Part shown: positions 36,111-44,941 of the stretch, in pieces | Layout: each line of letters opens with the position of its first letter | Position numbering within the stretch: position 1 is the stretch's first letter | From: Actinomadura luzonensis | GTDB lineage: Bacteria; Actinomycetota; Actinomycetes; Streptosporangiales; Streptosporangiaceae | Assembly: GCF_022664455.2 (NCBI RefSeq) | Contig: NZ_JAKRKC020000001.1 | Span: forward strand, 5,585,001-5,649,000 | Direction of reading: 5' to 3' | Length of the DNA stretch: 64,000 nucleotides | Program-made: the position numbers and the translations under genes | The notes under the pieces: generated by a model | Told to the model about the DNA's origin: nothing | The model's input: only the letters and a program-made list of their open reading frames with translations | Database searches by the model: none

Positions 36111-36809
36111 TCAGCGGGTGCCCTCCCTGCTTCCCCGCTGCCTGCTCGCCTGCCCTCTGCTGCCCTGCTCCCCGCTCCCCCGCTCCGCCCGCGCGGCGGC
36201 CGCCTGGATGAGCATCTCCAGGCCGAACTCGAACTCCTCCTCGTGGTCGCACTCGTCGAGCAGCGACGCCAGCGAGCTGACCTCGGGGAACAGCGCGGCG
36301 TCCACGCCGACGGGCGAGATGGTCCGGGTGTGCGCGGGCGCGAACGCCGGCGTCACGCCGACCTCGCGCAGCAGCGACCCCACGATGTAGGCGATGAACA
36401 CGCGCAGCATGCTGACCGCCTCGGCCCCGTCGAAGCCCGCGCTGCGCAGCGTGGCGAGCGCCCGCTCGACCGGCAGCAGGCCGGCGGCCGAGTGGAGCTG
36501 CCTGCTGACCACCAGCATCGTCGAGCGCGGGTAGTGGCTCGCGATCTGCCGGAAGGCCCGCGCCTGCGTGCGCACCCGGTCGGCCCAGTGGGCGTCGGGG
36601 TCGTCGGTGAACTCGATCTCGCTGAGCACCGCCTCGGCCACGCCGTTGAGCAGGGCGTCCTTGCTGGGGACGTGGTTGTACAGGGACATCACGCCGACGC
36701 CCAGCTCGGCGGCGATGCGCCGCATCGAGATCGCGTCGGCCCCCTCGCGCTCGATGAGGTCGATGGCGGCGGCGACGATCCGGCCTCGCGAGAGCGGCTC
36801 CGTGGGCAT
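36111..36809 (-). CDS. TetR-family transcriptional regulator
   Basis: The 232-residue protein has an N-terminal TetR helix-turn-helix (IVAAAIDLIEREGADAISMRRIAAELGVGVMSLYNHVPSK) and a C-terminal helical domain like the TetR-C class (LLPVERALATLRSAGFDG). A polar tail rich in Arg, Gln and Ser ends it. It is divergent from the diiron protein gene, and a large palindrome fills the gap, so it most likely represses both itself and that gene. The effector is unknown. Confidence 0.88.
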   Translation of the reverse strand: MPTEPLSRGRIVAAAIDLIEREGADAISMRRIAAELGVGVMSLYNHVPSKDALLNGVAEAVLSEIEFTDDPDAHWADRVRTQARAFRQIASHYPRSTMLVVSRQLHSAAGLLPVERALATLRSAGFDGAEAVSMLRVFIAYIVGSLLREVGVTPAFAPAHTRTISPVGVDAALFPEVSSLASLLDECDHEEEFEFGLEMLIQAAAARAERGSGEQGSRGQASRQRGSREGTR

Positions 36810-36828
36810 GGCTCATTCTATTGACCGC

Positions 36829-36873
36829 CGTACGCCGTACGTGCAACTCTCACGGGAGTACGTACGGTGTACG
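36829..36873. promoter_or_regulatory. TetR operator: large inverted repeat of GTACG-type half-sites
   Basis: CGTACGCCGTACGT (36829-36842) is inverted as ACGTACGGTGTACG (36860-36873), 13 of 14 bases matching. Each arm is itself nearly palindromic, so two TetR dimers could bind. It sits 20 bases from the TetR start and 18 from the diiron-gene start. Confidence 0.75.
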
Positions 36874-36891
36874 TCTCCCCCCGGAGGTCCG

Positions 36892-38010
36892 ATGTCGACG
36901 CACGATCTCTACACCATCCCCGCCGGCCTCTCCACCTGGAACGTCGAGATGTCCGGCGCCAGCCGGTTCACCTGGGAGTACGACGACGGCCGCGACCGCA
37001 TGCTGGCCCTGTACCAGAAGGGCAAGGACAAGCAGTGGGACTCGGTCAAGCGCATCGACTGGGATCTCGAGGTCGATCCGTACAACGTGCTCGGCGTCCC
37101 CGACCAGACGATCGCCATCCACGGCACGCCGCTGTGGGAGCGCATGAGCGAGCGGACCCGCCAGGAGGTGCGGCTGCACGGCGCCGCCTGGCAGTTCTCC
37201 CAGTTCCTGCACGGCGAGCAGGGCGCGATGATCTGCTCGGCCAAGATCGTCGAGTCGGTGCCCGACCTCGACTCGAAGTTCTACGCGGCCACCCAGACCA
37301 TGGACGAGGCCCGCCACGCCGAGACCTACGCCCGCTTCCTCCAGGAGAAGGTGGGGCTCGCCTACCCGATCAACGAGCACCTGAAGGCGCTGCTCGACAG
37401 CACGCTCAGCGACTCCCGCTGGGACATGCCCTACCTCGGCATGCAGGTGCTCATCGAGGGGCTGGCGCTGGCGGCGTTCGGGGTGATGCGCGACATCACG
37501 ACCAAGCCGCTGCCCAAGCAGATCCTCGCGTACGTCATGCAGGACGAGGCCCGGCACGTCGCCTTCGGCCGGATGGCGCTGCGCGACTACTACCGCAACC
37601 TGTCGGAGCAGGAGCTGCGCGAGCGCGAGGACTTCGTCATCGAGGGCTGCTACCTCATGCGCGACCGGCTGCGCGGCGAGGAGACCTGGGAGAACCTGGG
37701 CCTGTCGCCGGCCGAGGTCGACGAGGCGATGGAGGCGACCGAGCACTCGGAGTACCTGCGGCTGTTCCGCTCACTGCTGTTCAGCAGGATCGTGCCGTGC
37801 GTCAAGGACATCGGGCTGTGGAGCCCGCGGCTCCAGCAGGCGTACGCGGACATGGGCGTGCTGGAGATGGCCGGCCAGTCGCTGGACGCGCTCATGCGGC
37901 AGGACGAGGACATCGCCGACAAGCTGGACGCCGAGCGCTTCGCCGAGGAGGAGGCCGAGCGGCACGCCGAGGTGGCCGAGACGATCGCCCTGGGCACGGA
38001 CGTCAGGTAG
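36892..38010 (+). CDS. Ferritin-like diiron protein
   Basis: The 372-residue protein has a four-helix diiron pattern: Glu109 in HGEQGAM, DEARH at 138-142, Glu190 in IEGLAL, and DEARH at 218-222. That is the E-ExxH-E-ExxH set of ribonucleotide-reductase-R2-like and N-oxygenase-like proteins. The substrate cannot be inferred; hydroxylation or fatty-acid-type oxidation are both possible. ATG 36892 follows CCGGAGG. It is divergent from a TetR regulator with a shared palindrome, suggesting control by a small molecule. The C-terminal helix is long and charged. Confidence 0.82.
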   Translation: MSTHDLYTIPAGLSTWNVEMSGASRFTWEYDDGRDRMLALYQKGKDKQWDSVKRIDWDLEVDPYNVLGVPDQTIAIHGTPLWERMSERTRQEVRLHGAAWQFSQFLHGEQGAMICSAKIVESVPDLDSKFYAATQTMDEARHAETYARFLQEKVGLAYPINEHLKALLDSTLSDSRWDMPYLGMQVLIEGLALAAFGVMRDITTKPLPKQILAYVMQDEARHVAFGRMALRDYYRNLSEQELREREDFVIEGCYLMRDRLRGEETWENLGLSPAEVDEAMEATEHSEYLRLFRSLLFSRIVPCVKDIGLWSPRLQQAYADMGVLEMAGQSLDALMRQDEDIADKLDAERFAEEEAERHAEVAETIALGTDVR

Positions 38011-39325
38011 GGGCCAGGGGCAGGCGGAGGACGAGGCAGGCCCCGGGCCCGTCCGTGGCCGACAGCGTGCCGCCGTGGGCGCGGGCGATGTCGCGGGCGA
38101 TGGGCAGGCCGAGGCCCGAGCCGCCGCTGTCGCGCGAGCGGGTGCGGTCCAGGCGGGTGAAGCGTTCGAAGACCCGTTCGCGCATGTCCTCGGGGATGCC
38201 GGGGCCGTCGTCGCGGACCTCCAGCACCGCCTGCCCGTCCTCGGCCCGCACCCGCACGCTGACCCGCGACCCGCCGTAGCGGTCGGCGTTGGACAGCAGG
38301 TTCGTCAGCAGGCGGGCCAGGCGCAGCCGGTTCCCGCGGACGACCACCCCGGGCCGCAGGTCGGCGGTCACCGGCAGGCGGCCGCCGCGGCGCTCGATCT
38401 CGTCGGCGGCGAGCCGGCCGAGGTCGACGTCCTCCTCCTGCCCGGCGGGGGCGGCGGCGTCCAGGCGGGCCATCAGCAGCAGGTCCTGGACGATGTCGGA
38501 CAGGCGGCGGGCGTCGGCGAGCGCGGCCCGCCAGTCGGCCTCGTCGCGTTCCTCCAGCCCCGCCTCCAGGCGCACCAGCATCGCGGTGATCGGGGAGCGC
38601 AGCTCGTGGGAGGCGTCGGAGACGAAGCGGCGGTGCCGGGCGACGGCGTCCTCCAGGCGGGCCAGGGTGTCGTTGACGGTGCCGGCCAGCTCGGCGACCT
38701 CGTCCCGGGCGGGCGGCACCTCGACGCGGCGGGTCAGGTCCTCGGCGCTGATGCGCTGCAGGTCGCGGCGGATGCGCTCGACGGGGGCCAGCACCCGGCC
38801 GGTGCCGTACCAGGCGCCCCAGCCGAGCAGCGCCAGCAGCAGCGCGGCGGAGCCGTAGAGCAGCACCGGCAGGAGCGGCGAGCGCAGCAGGTACGGCTCC
38901 CGCACCGCCGCGTAGGCCACCGCCGGCCCGTAGGCGGTGGCGCGGTTGCTGGTGCCCACGACGACGAGGCAGCCGCGCGGCCGGCACACGCGATCGTCCA
39001 CCCGCGAGTCGCCGCCGTGCGGCCGGGCCGCGGTGAGGGCCGGCCGGCCGGTCAGGCTCTCGCTGGCGGCGAGCACCTGGCCGCGCTCGTCCACGACCTG
39101 CAGCAGGGTGACCGGCCCCTGGGCGGGGATGGGGCCGGTGAAGCGGCGGTCGTCGATGAGCATGGTGAGGCGGCGGCTGGCGGTGGCGGCCTGGACGAAG
39201 AGGTCGGCGCGGGCCCGCGCCGGGTACGTCAGCGAGATCGCCACCGTGCCCGCCAGCAGCACGACCCCGAAGACGATCACCGTCGCGATCGTCATCCGGG
39301 CCCTGATGGAGTGGCGGCCGCCCAT
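38003..39325 (-). CDS. Sensor histidine kinase, orphan
   Basis: The 440-residue kinase has a transmembrane helix (about 11-31), an extracytoplasmic sensor with two Cys near residues 114-119, a second helix (about 150-172), a HAMP linker, the phosphoacceptor His240 in SDASHELRSPI, and an ATPase domain with N-box NLLSNADRYGG and G-boxes DDGPGIPE and GGSGLGLPIA. No response regulator gene adjoins it; neighbours are the diiron gene (convergent) and a deaminase. ATG 39295 is a possible later start because GGAGG sits too close to ATG 39325. The signal is unknown. Confidence 0.88.
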   Translation of the reverse strand: MGGRHSIRARMTIATVIVFGVVLLAGTVAISLTYPARARADLFVQAATASRRLTMLIDDRRFTGPIPAQGPVTLLQVVDERGQVLAASESLTGRPALTAARPHGGDSRVDDRVCRPRGCLVVVGTSNRATAYGPAVAYAAVREPYLLRSPLLPVLLYGSAALLLALLGWGAWYGTGRVLAPVERIRRDLQRISAEDLTRRVEVPPARDEVAELAGTVNDTLARLEDAVARHRRFVSDASHELRSPITAMLVRLEAGLEERDEADWRAALADARRLSDIVQDLLLMARLDAAAPAGQEEDVDLGRLAADEIERRGGRLPVTADLRPGVVVRGNRLRLARLLTNLLSNADRYGGSRVSVRVRAEDGQAVLEVRDDGPGIPEDMRERVFERFTRLDRTRSRDSGGSGLGLPIARDIARAHGGTLSATDGPGACLVLRLPLAPT

Positions 39326-39368
39326 GCCTCCGACTGTGCCAGGAGCACGGCAAACCGCAGGTCAAACG

Positions 39369-39848
39369 CTATGCAGCCCCGTGGAAGCGGCGGTGCAGCT
39401 CTCTGACGGGGCCGGCCAGCTCGGGCACCGGCCCGTCCACCCGCGCGCCGGGCACGACCTCGCCGACCGGCAGCGGCCGGACGGGCGGCGCGGGCACGCC
39501 CAGCTCGGCCAGCCAGCCGGCGAGCTGGGCGGAGGAGGCGGCGTAGACGATGCGGCCGAGCCCGACCCAGCCGTGCGCGGCCGCGCACATCGGGCAGTGC
39601 TCGCCGGAGGTGTAGACGGTGGCCGTGGCCCGCTCGGCGGGCGTGAGGTTGGCCGCCGACCAGCGGGCCAGCTCGAACTCCGGATGCCGGGTGCGGTCGC
39701 CGCCCGCCACCCGGTTGTGGTCCTCGAACAGGATCTCACCGGCGGCGGAGACGAGGACGGAGCCGAAGGGCTCGTCGCCCTCCTCCAGCGCCTCGGCGGC
39801 CAGCTCGACGCAGCGACGCAGGTGCTTGAGGTCAGCATCGGAAATCAT
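39369..39848 (-). CDS. Cytidine/deoxycytidylate-deaminase-fold nucleoside or nucleobase deaminase
   Basis: The 159-residue protein has the zinc deaminase motifs HPEFE (His55, Glu57) and EHCPMCAAA (Cys85, Cys88). It resembles guanine or tRNA-type nucleobase deaminases (GuaD/TadA-like) but lacks the Ala in HAE, so it is probably not TadA. The start at 39848 has TAGAAT eight bases upstream and no ribosome site, so a leaderless transcript is likely; an upstream in-frame start is less supported. The substrate is uncertain. Confidence 0.83.
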   Translation of the reverse strand: MISDADLKHLRRCVELAAEALEEGDEPFGSVLVSAAGEILFEDHNRVAGGDRTRHPEFELARWSAANLTPAERATATVYTSGEHCPMCAAAHGWVGLGRIVYAASSAQLAGWLAELGVPAPPVRPLPVGEVVPGARVDGPVPELAGPVRELHRRFHGAA

Positions 39849-39967
39849 GACGCTCGATTCTACGCCGCCCATTGTGCATGATCCTTCATGTTTTCCCACG
39901 TCACATACGTGAAACGCACCCCTGAGCCACAAAAAACGGGTTGATCGCCAGTATTAGCCTTGAAGGG

Positions 39968-41752
39968 ATGCCTCCCGATACGTATGTACCTCGCCGTCCC
40001 CTGCTGTCCTCCAACTCCCTGTGGCGGATGAAGTCCTACCTCCGCCCGTACGTCGGCAGACTCGTCTTCATCTGGCTGTCGGCCCTCGTCGGCATAGGCG
40101 CCGGCATGGCACTCCCCCTCATCAGCAAACAGGTCATCGACGGCCCCGTCCAGCACAAGGACCCCGGCGCGCTGCTCCCCCTCGGGCTGCTCGCGCTCGG
40201 CGTCGGCGTGGTCGAGGCGCTGCTGATCTGGCTGCGGCGGTGGGCCCAGGTCAAACCGGTGCTCGGCCTGGAGACCGCCATCCGCGACGACCTCTACGAG
40301 CACCTGCAGCGCCTGCCCATGCGCTTCCACGGCGAGTGGCAGTCGGGCCAGCTCCTCTCCCGGGCGACCACGGACCTGTCGACCATCCGCCGCTTCCTCG
40401 GCTTCGGCATGTTGTTCCTGGTCATGAACATCCTGCAGCTCATCACCGTCACCGTGCTGCTGCTGAACATGTACTGGCCGCTCGGGCTGCTGGTGCTGGC
40501 CTCGGCCGTGCCGATCGTGTGGACCTCGCTGCGCTTCGAGAAGCGCTACATCAGCGTCTCCCGCCAGGTCCAGGACGAGCAGGGCGACCTCGCCACGCTC
40601 GTCGAGGAGTCCGCGCTCGGCATCCGCACCATCAAGGCGTTCGGCCGCCGCCACCACGTCTACGACCGCTACGACGACGCCGCGCTCAAGGTCTACGGCA
40701 CCTCGCTCGACAAGGTGCGCCTGTCGGCCCGCTTCTTCACCTTCCTCGAGGTGATCCCCAACGTCACGCTGGCCCTGTCGCTGCTGCTCGGCGCGCTCGC
40801 GGTCGGCGCGGGCGGGCTGACGCTGGGCGCGCTGGTCGCCTTCACCACGCTGATGCTCCAGCTCGTGTGGCCGATCGCGAGCCTCGGCTACCTCCTGGCC
40901 ATGGCCCAGGAGGCGATGACCTCCGCCGACCGCCTGATGGAGGTCATGGACACCGTCCCGTCCATCGAGAGCGGCACCGAGACCATCGAGCGGCCGCGCG
41001 GCCACCTGCGCTTCGAGGGCGTCGGGTTCCGCTTCCCCGGCGCCGAGCGCCCGGTGCTGCGCGACGTCTGGCTGGACGTGCGGCCCGGCGAGACCGTCGC
41101 CCTCGTCGGCCCGACCGGCGCGGGCAAGACCACGCTGACCGCGCTGGTGCCCCGCCTGCTCGACCCCACCGAGGGCCGCGTCACGATCGACGGGCACGAC
41201 GTGCGCGACCTGGAGCTGGCCGCCCTGCGCAGCGTGGTGGCGACGGCGTTCGAGGAGCCGACGCTGTTCTCGATGAGCGTGCGCGAGAACCTCATGCTCG
41301 GCCGGCTCGACGCCACCGAGGAGGAGCTGGAGGACGCGATCCGCACCGCGCAGGCCGGGTTCGTCCACGACCTGCCGTGGGGCCTCGACACCCGCATCGG
41401 CGAGCAGGGGCTGTCGCTGTCCGGCGGCCAGCGCCAGCGCCTGGCCCTGGCCCGGGCAGTGCTCAGCAGGCCGCGCGTGCTGGTGCTCGACGACACCCTG
41501 TCCGCGCTCGACGTGGAGACCGAGGCCCTGGTGGAGGAGGCGCTGCGGCACGTGCTGCGCGACGCCACCGGCATCGTGGTCGCCCACCGCGCCTCCACCG
41601 TGCTGCTGGCCGACAAGGTGGCGCTGCTGCGCGACGGCACGATCACGCACGTCGGGCAGCACCACGAGCTGCTGGCCGAGGTGCCCGAGTACCGCGAGCT
41701 GCTGGCCCAGGACGCCGACCTCGACGACGCCTCGGAAGGAGCGCTGCGATGA
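39968..41752 (+). CDS. ABC exporter half-transporter A (degenerate catalytic Glu)
   Basis: The 594-residue protein has a six-helix ABC-exporter membrane domain and a nucleotide domain with Walker A GPTGAGKTT, signature LSGGQRQR and Walker B LVLDDTLSALD. The residue after the Walker B Asp is Asp instead of catalytic Glu. In heterodimeric exporters this marks the degenerate ATP site. The start is ATG 39968 (TAGCCT-type box upstream; leaderless is likely). The stop overlaps the next gene start (ATGA), so both subunits should be made together. Its substrate is unknown. Confidence 0.9.
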   Translation: MPPDTYVPRRPLLSSNSLWRMKSYLRPYVGRLVFIWLSALVGIGAGMALPLISKQVIDGPVQHKDPGALLPLGLLALGVGVVEALLIWLRRWAQVKPVLGLETAIRDDLYEHLQRLPMRFHGEWQSGQLLSRATTDLSTIRRFLGFGMLFLVMNILQLITVTVLLLNMYWPLGLLVLASAVPIVWTSLRFEKRYISVSRQVQDEQGDLATLVEESALGIRTIKAFGRRHHVYDRYDDAALKVYGTSLDKVRLSARFFTFLEVIPNVTLALSLLLGALAVGAGGLTLGALVAFTTLMLQLVWPIASLGYLLAMAQEAMTSADRLMEVMDTVPSIESGTETIERPRGHLRFEGVGFRFPGAERPVLRDVWLDVRPGETVALVGPTGAGKTTLTALVPRLLDPTEGRVTIDGHDVRDLELAALRSVVATAFEEPTLFSMSVRENLMLGRLDATEEELEDAIRTAQAGFVHDLPWGLDTRIGEQGLSLSGGQRQRLALARAVLSRPRVLVLDDTLSALDVETEALVEEALRHVLRDATGIVVAHRASTVLLADKVALLRDGTITHVGQHHELLAEVPEYRELLAQDADLDDASEGALR

Positions 41753-43608
41753 CCACCGCCACCCAGTCGTCCGGCCCGCCGGCGGGCGCGTCCTGGCGCG
41801 GGGTCGCCTCCGAGGACCAGGACGAGCTGCCGGAGAAGGTCTCCGTCCTGCTGCGGGAGCGCTCGCGGCGGCTGCTCGGCGCGCTGCTGCGGCCCTACCG
41901 CAGGCGCATCGCGCTGCTCGTGGCCACGATCGTGGTGTCGAGCGCGGCCGGGCTGTCCATCCCGTTCCTGGTCTCGGTCGGCATCGACGAGGGCATCCCG
42001 CCCCTGTCGCGCGGCGAGGGGCCGGCCACCCTGCTGGTCGTGGTCGGGGTGATCCTGGCCGCGACCCTCGTGCAGGCGGTCACCCGGCAGGCGTTCCTCA
42101 ACATGTCGGGCCGGATCGGGCAGGGCATCCTGCTGGAGCTGCGCCGCCGGGTCTTCGACCACTTCCAGCGCCTGTCGCTGAGCTTCCACGAGCAGTACAC
42201 CTCGGGCCGGGTGATCTCGCGGCTGACCTCCGACATCGAGAACATCGCCGAGCTGCTGCAGTCCGGCTTCGACGCGCTGGTCCGGGCGCTGCTGACGATG
42301 ATCGGCACGGCCGTGCTGCTGCTGGTGCTGGACCTGCCGCTCGGCCTGATGGCGCTCGTCCCGCTGCCGCTGCTGCTGCTGTTCACCCGCTGGTTCCGCC
42401 GGCAGTCGGCCCTCGTCTACCGGCGGACCCGCGAGACGGTCGCCTTGGTGATCGTTCACTTCGTGGAGTCGATGACCGGCATCCGCGCGGTGCAGGCCTT
42501 CCGCAGGGAGCCGCGCAACCAGGAGATCTTCGAGCAGCTCAACGACGACTACCGCGACGCCAACGCCGGCGGCATGAAGCTGGGCGCGACGTTCATGACC
42601 GGCATCAAGCTCATCGGCAACCTGACCGTCGGCGGGGTGCTGCTCTACGGCGGCTACCTGGCGCTGCACGACGAGGTCAAGGTCGGCGTGCTGGCCGCGT
42701 TCCTGCTCTACCTGCGCCAGTTCTACGAGCCGATGCAGGAGGTCAGCCAGTTCTACAACACGCTGCAGTCGGCCGGCGCGGCCCTGGAGAAGCTGTCCGG
42801 GGTGCTGGAGGAGGAGCCGTCGGTGCCCGAGCCGCGCGACCCCGCCCCGCTGCCGCAGGGCCGGGCGCGCGGCCGGATCCGCTTCGAGCAGGTCAGGTTC
42901 GCCTACGTCGAGGAGATGCCGATCCTGCCCGGCCTCGACCTCACGGTGCCGGCCGGGCAGACCGTGGCGCTGGTCGGCTCGACCGGCGCGGGCAAGACCA
43001 CGCTGGCCAAGCTCATCTCCCGCTTCTACGACCCCACCGAGGGCCGGGTGCTGCTCGACGGCGTGGACCTGCGCACCCTGGACGAGCCCACCCTCCGCCA
43101 GGCGGTCGTCATGGTGACGCAGGAGAACTTCCTGTTCAGCGGCACGGTCGCGGACAACATCAGGTTCGGCCGGCCGCAGGCCGGCGACCGGGAGGTGCGC
43201 GAGGCCGCCAAGGCGATCGGCGCGCACGAGTTCATCTCCAGCCTGCCGGACGGCTACGACACCGAGGTCGGCAAGCGCGGCGGGCGGATGTCCGCCGGGC
43301 AGCGGCAGCTCGTCGCGTTCGCCCGGGCGTTCCTGGCCGACCCCGCGGTGCTGATCCTGGACGAGGCGACCTCCAGTCTGGACGTGCCCAGCGAGCGCCT
43401 GGTGCAGCGGGCGCTGCGCACCATCCTGGCCGACCGCACGGCGCTGATCATCGCGCACCGGCTCTCCACCGTGGAGATCGCCGACCGCGTGCTGGTCATG
43501 GAGCGCGGCCGGATCGTCGAGGACGGGCCGCCGGACCGGCTGATCGCCGCCGCGGGCCGCTTCGCCGGCCTGCACCAGGCCTGGCTGGACAGCCTCAGCA
43601 GCGGGTGA
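41749..43608 (+). CDS. ABC exporter half-transporter B (canonical catalytic site)
   Basis: The 619-residue protein has an N-terminal extension of about 45 residues, a six-helix membrane domain and a nucleotide domain with Walker A GSTGAGKTT, signature MSAGQRQ in place of LSGGQ, and Walker B LILDEATSSLD with catalytic Glu. Combined with subunit A, the site formed by A's Walker motifs and B's altered signature is degenerate, and the other site is active. That is the TM287/288-type arrangement. It starts four bases before the end of subunit A. Its cargo could be a lipid, peptide or drug. Confidence 0.92.
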   Translation: MTTATQSSGPPAGASWRGVASEDQDELPEKVSVLLRERSRRLLGALLRPYRRRIALLVATIVVSSAAGLSIPFLVSVGIDEGIPPLSRGEGPATLLVVVGVILAATLVQAVTRQAFLNMSGRIGQGILLELRRRVFDHFQRLSLSFHEQYTSGRVISRLTSDIENIAELLQSGFDALVRALLTMIGTAVLLLVLDLPLGLMALVPLPLLLLFTRWFRRQSALVYRRTRETVALVIVHFVESMTGIRAVQAFRREPRNQEIFEQLNDDYRDANAGGMKLGATFMTGIKLIGNLTVGGVLLYGGYLALHDEVKVGVLAAFLLYLRQFYEPMQEVSQFYNTLQSAGAALEKLSGVLEEEPSVPEPRDPAPLPQGRARGRIRFEQVRFAYVEEMPILPGLDLTVPAGQTVALVGSTGAGKTTLAKLISRFYDPTEGRVLLDGVDLRTLDEPTLRQAVVMVTQENFLFSGTVADNIRFGRPQAGDREVREAAKAIGAHEFISSLPDGYDTEVGKRGGRMSAGQRQLVAFARAFLADPAVLILDEATSSLDVPSERLVQRALRTILADRTALIIAHRLSTVEIADRVLVMERGRIVEDGPPDRLIAAAGRFAGLHQAWLDSLSSG

Positions 43609-43613
43609 GCCGG

Positions 43614-44054
43614 TCAGTGGTGGTGCACGGGCGCGACCACCGTCGCGTAGAACTCGTAGCCGACGAATAACGCGACGGGCGCCCCGATCGCCACCAGCAG
43701 CCGGCCGGGCAGGGTGATCCGCTCCACGGCGGGCGCTCTGCCCGGCGGCTCGGCGACCGGCACCAGCAGCGGCGCCGGCTCGGGCTCCGGGTCCGGCGCC
43801 GCGATCAGCTCGGGATGGCGGCTCAGGTAGCCGGACGGGAACGAGGTGACGTCGTAGGCGCCGCAGCCCGGGCAGCACGACCCCGACCAGGGCGGCTGCA
43901 CCGACACGCCGGATCTCAGCCAGATCTGCGTCTCGTTGCCGTGCACGTCCGTGAGGCTGCGGAGCAGGAAGTCCTCCTCCCAGACGTGCAGACAGCGCAG
44001 GCACTCGTAAGGCCATGACATACGGGTTTCGAACCCGTCGGGCACGAAGACCAC
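43614..44054 (-). CDS. Small zinc-ribbon protein with C-terminal membrane helix, copy 1
   Basis: The protein (146 residues, or 135 from ATG 44021) has an N-terminal zinc ribbon with YECLRCLHVWEE and a second CPGC pair, then SYPSGYL-like and Pro-rich segments, and ends with a helix (LLVAIGAPVALFVGYEF) and a HHH tail. GTG 44054 is the longer start; ATG 44021 lacks a ribosome site. A perfect palindrome around GGGTTTCGAACCC overlaps the start region. A related gene without the membrane helix lies just upstream. The family is unknown to me. Confidence 0.65.
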   Translation of the reverse strand: MVFVPDGFETRMSWPYECLRCLHVWEEDFLLRSLTDVHGNETQIWLRSGVSVQPPWSGSCCPGCGAYDVTSFPSGYLSRHPELIAAPDPEPEPAPLLVPVAEPPGRAPAVERITLPGRLLVAIGAPVALFVGYEFYATVVAPVHHH

Positions 44055-44166
44055 CCCCGGCCTCGGATCGCCGTTCGCCCTCAGTGTCCGGCCGATTACA
44101 CAATCCCGGCAAGACGGTCTTGTGACACCGGACGCTAGGGAATGCTCACCTGCTGTCAGGTTAGCT

Positions 44167-44469
44167 CTAATAGAGCGGTTTCGGGACGGGGCTCAGCAAC
44201 GGTGTCGGATCGGGCACGGCCGGCGTCTCCGGCGGCATCAGCTCCGGGTGGTGCAGGAGATAGCCCTCGGGGAACGTGGTGGCCTGCTGGCAGCCGCACC
44301 TCGGGCAGATCGTCCCGGGCGAGGGCGGCGGCACCGCGACCCCGTGACGCAGCCAGAGGGTCGCCTCGTTGCCGTGGGCGTCCTCGGTGCGCCGGACGAG
44401 GTACTCCTCCTCCCAGACGTGCCAGCAGCGGCGGCACTCGAAGGGCACGGTTCTGCGTTCTTCCTCCAT
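44167..44469 (-). CDS. Small zinc-ribbon protein, copy 2
   Basis: The 100-residue protein matches copy 1 closely: FECRRCWHVWEEEYL, DAHGNEATLWLRHGV, CPRCGC, FPEGYLLHHPEL. It stops near where copy 1 continues into its Pro-rich linker and membrane helix. ATG 44469 follows GGAGGTGACTCC. Four Cys in two CxxC pairs probably bind zinc. The two genes are on the same strand 112 bases apart and probably arose by duplication. Function unknown. Confidence 0.78.
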   Translation of the reverse strand: MEEERRTVPFECRRCWHVWEEEYLVRRTEDAHGNEATLWLRHGVAVPPPSPGTICPRCGCQQATTFPEGYLLHHPELMPPETPAVPDPTPLLSPVPKPLY

Positions 44470-44565
44470 CGGAGTCACCTCCTTACTCCGAGTCTCCGCC
44501 CTGGTCCCCGGCTCCCGCAAACCGGCCCCCTCTCCCAGGACGCGGGGCCTTTGCGGACGCGCTGT

Positions 44566-44929
44566 TCAGAGTGCGCGGGACCAGACGAACGCCGCCGCGC
44601 CGGCGACCACGCAGAGCGTGCCGAGCCAGGCGAGCAGCACGTCCGCGCCGGCGTCGAGCGGCCGCCCGCCGTGCAGCGCCGCCTGCACCCTGCGGTAGCG
44701 GGCCCGGGTGCGGGTCAGCAGCAGGCCGCCGCAGAACGCGGCCACCGCGAACGCCGCCACGGCGGGCGCCGCCCTGGCCGCCGCCGCCGCACAGCCCGGC
44801 CGCGCCGAGCCCGCCGGTGGCCAGCGCCACGGCCGTGCGCACCCAGGCCAGCCGGGTGCGCTCGCTCTGCAGGCCGCGGTCCCAGACCTCCTCCTCAGGC
44901 GTCCCCGCGCCCGCCCCCGCCCCCGTCAT
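44566..44929 (-). pseudogene. DUF202 membrane protein, apparent frameshift
   Basis: The N-terminal part (GLQSERTRLAWVRTAVALATGG) starts at ATG 44929 and is DUF202. After about residue 50 the frame becomes a glycine/arginine-rich shadow, while the next frame gives VAAFAVAAFCGGLLLTRTRA and a final helix ending WSRAL at 44566. A single-base insertion or a two-base loss in the G/C-rich stretch near 44775-44810 would explain it. Two or three transmembrane helices would result. It lies 12 bases after the other DUF202 gene. Confidence 0.6.
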
Positions 44930-44941
44930 CGCGTGCGCCGC

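Noticed and set aside
44010..44050. tRNA T-arm look-alike (ACGGGTTCGAAACCCGT on the minus strand)
   Set aside because: The five-base stem and TTCGAAA loop fit a T-arm, but no acceptor, D-arm or anticodon arm pairs at the correct distances. It is a simple palindrome.
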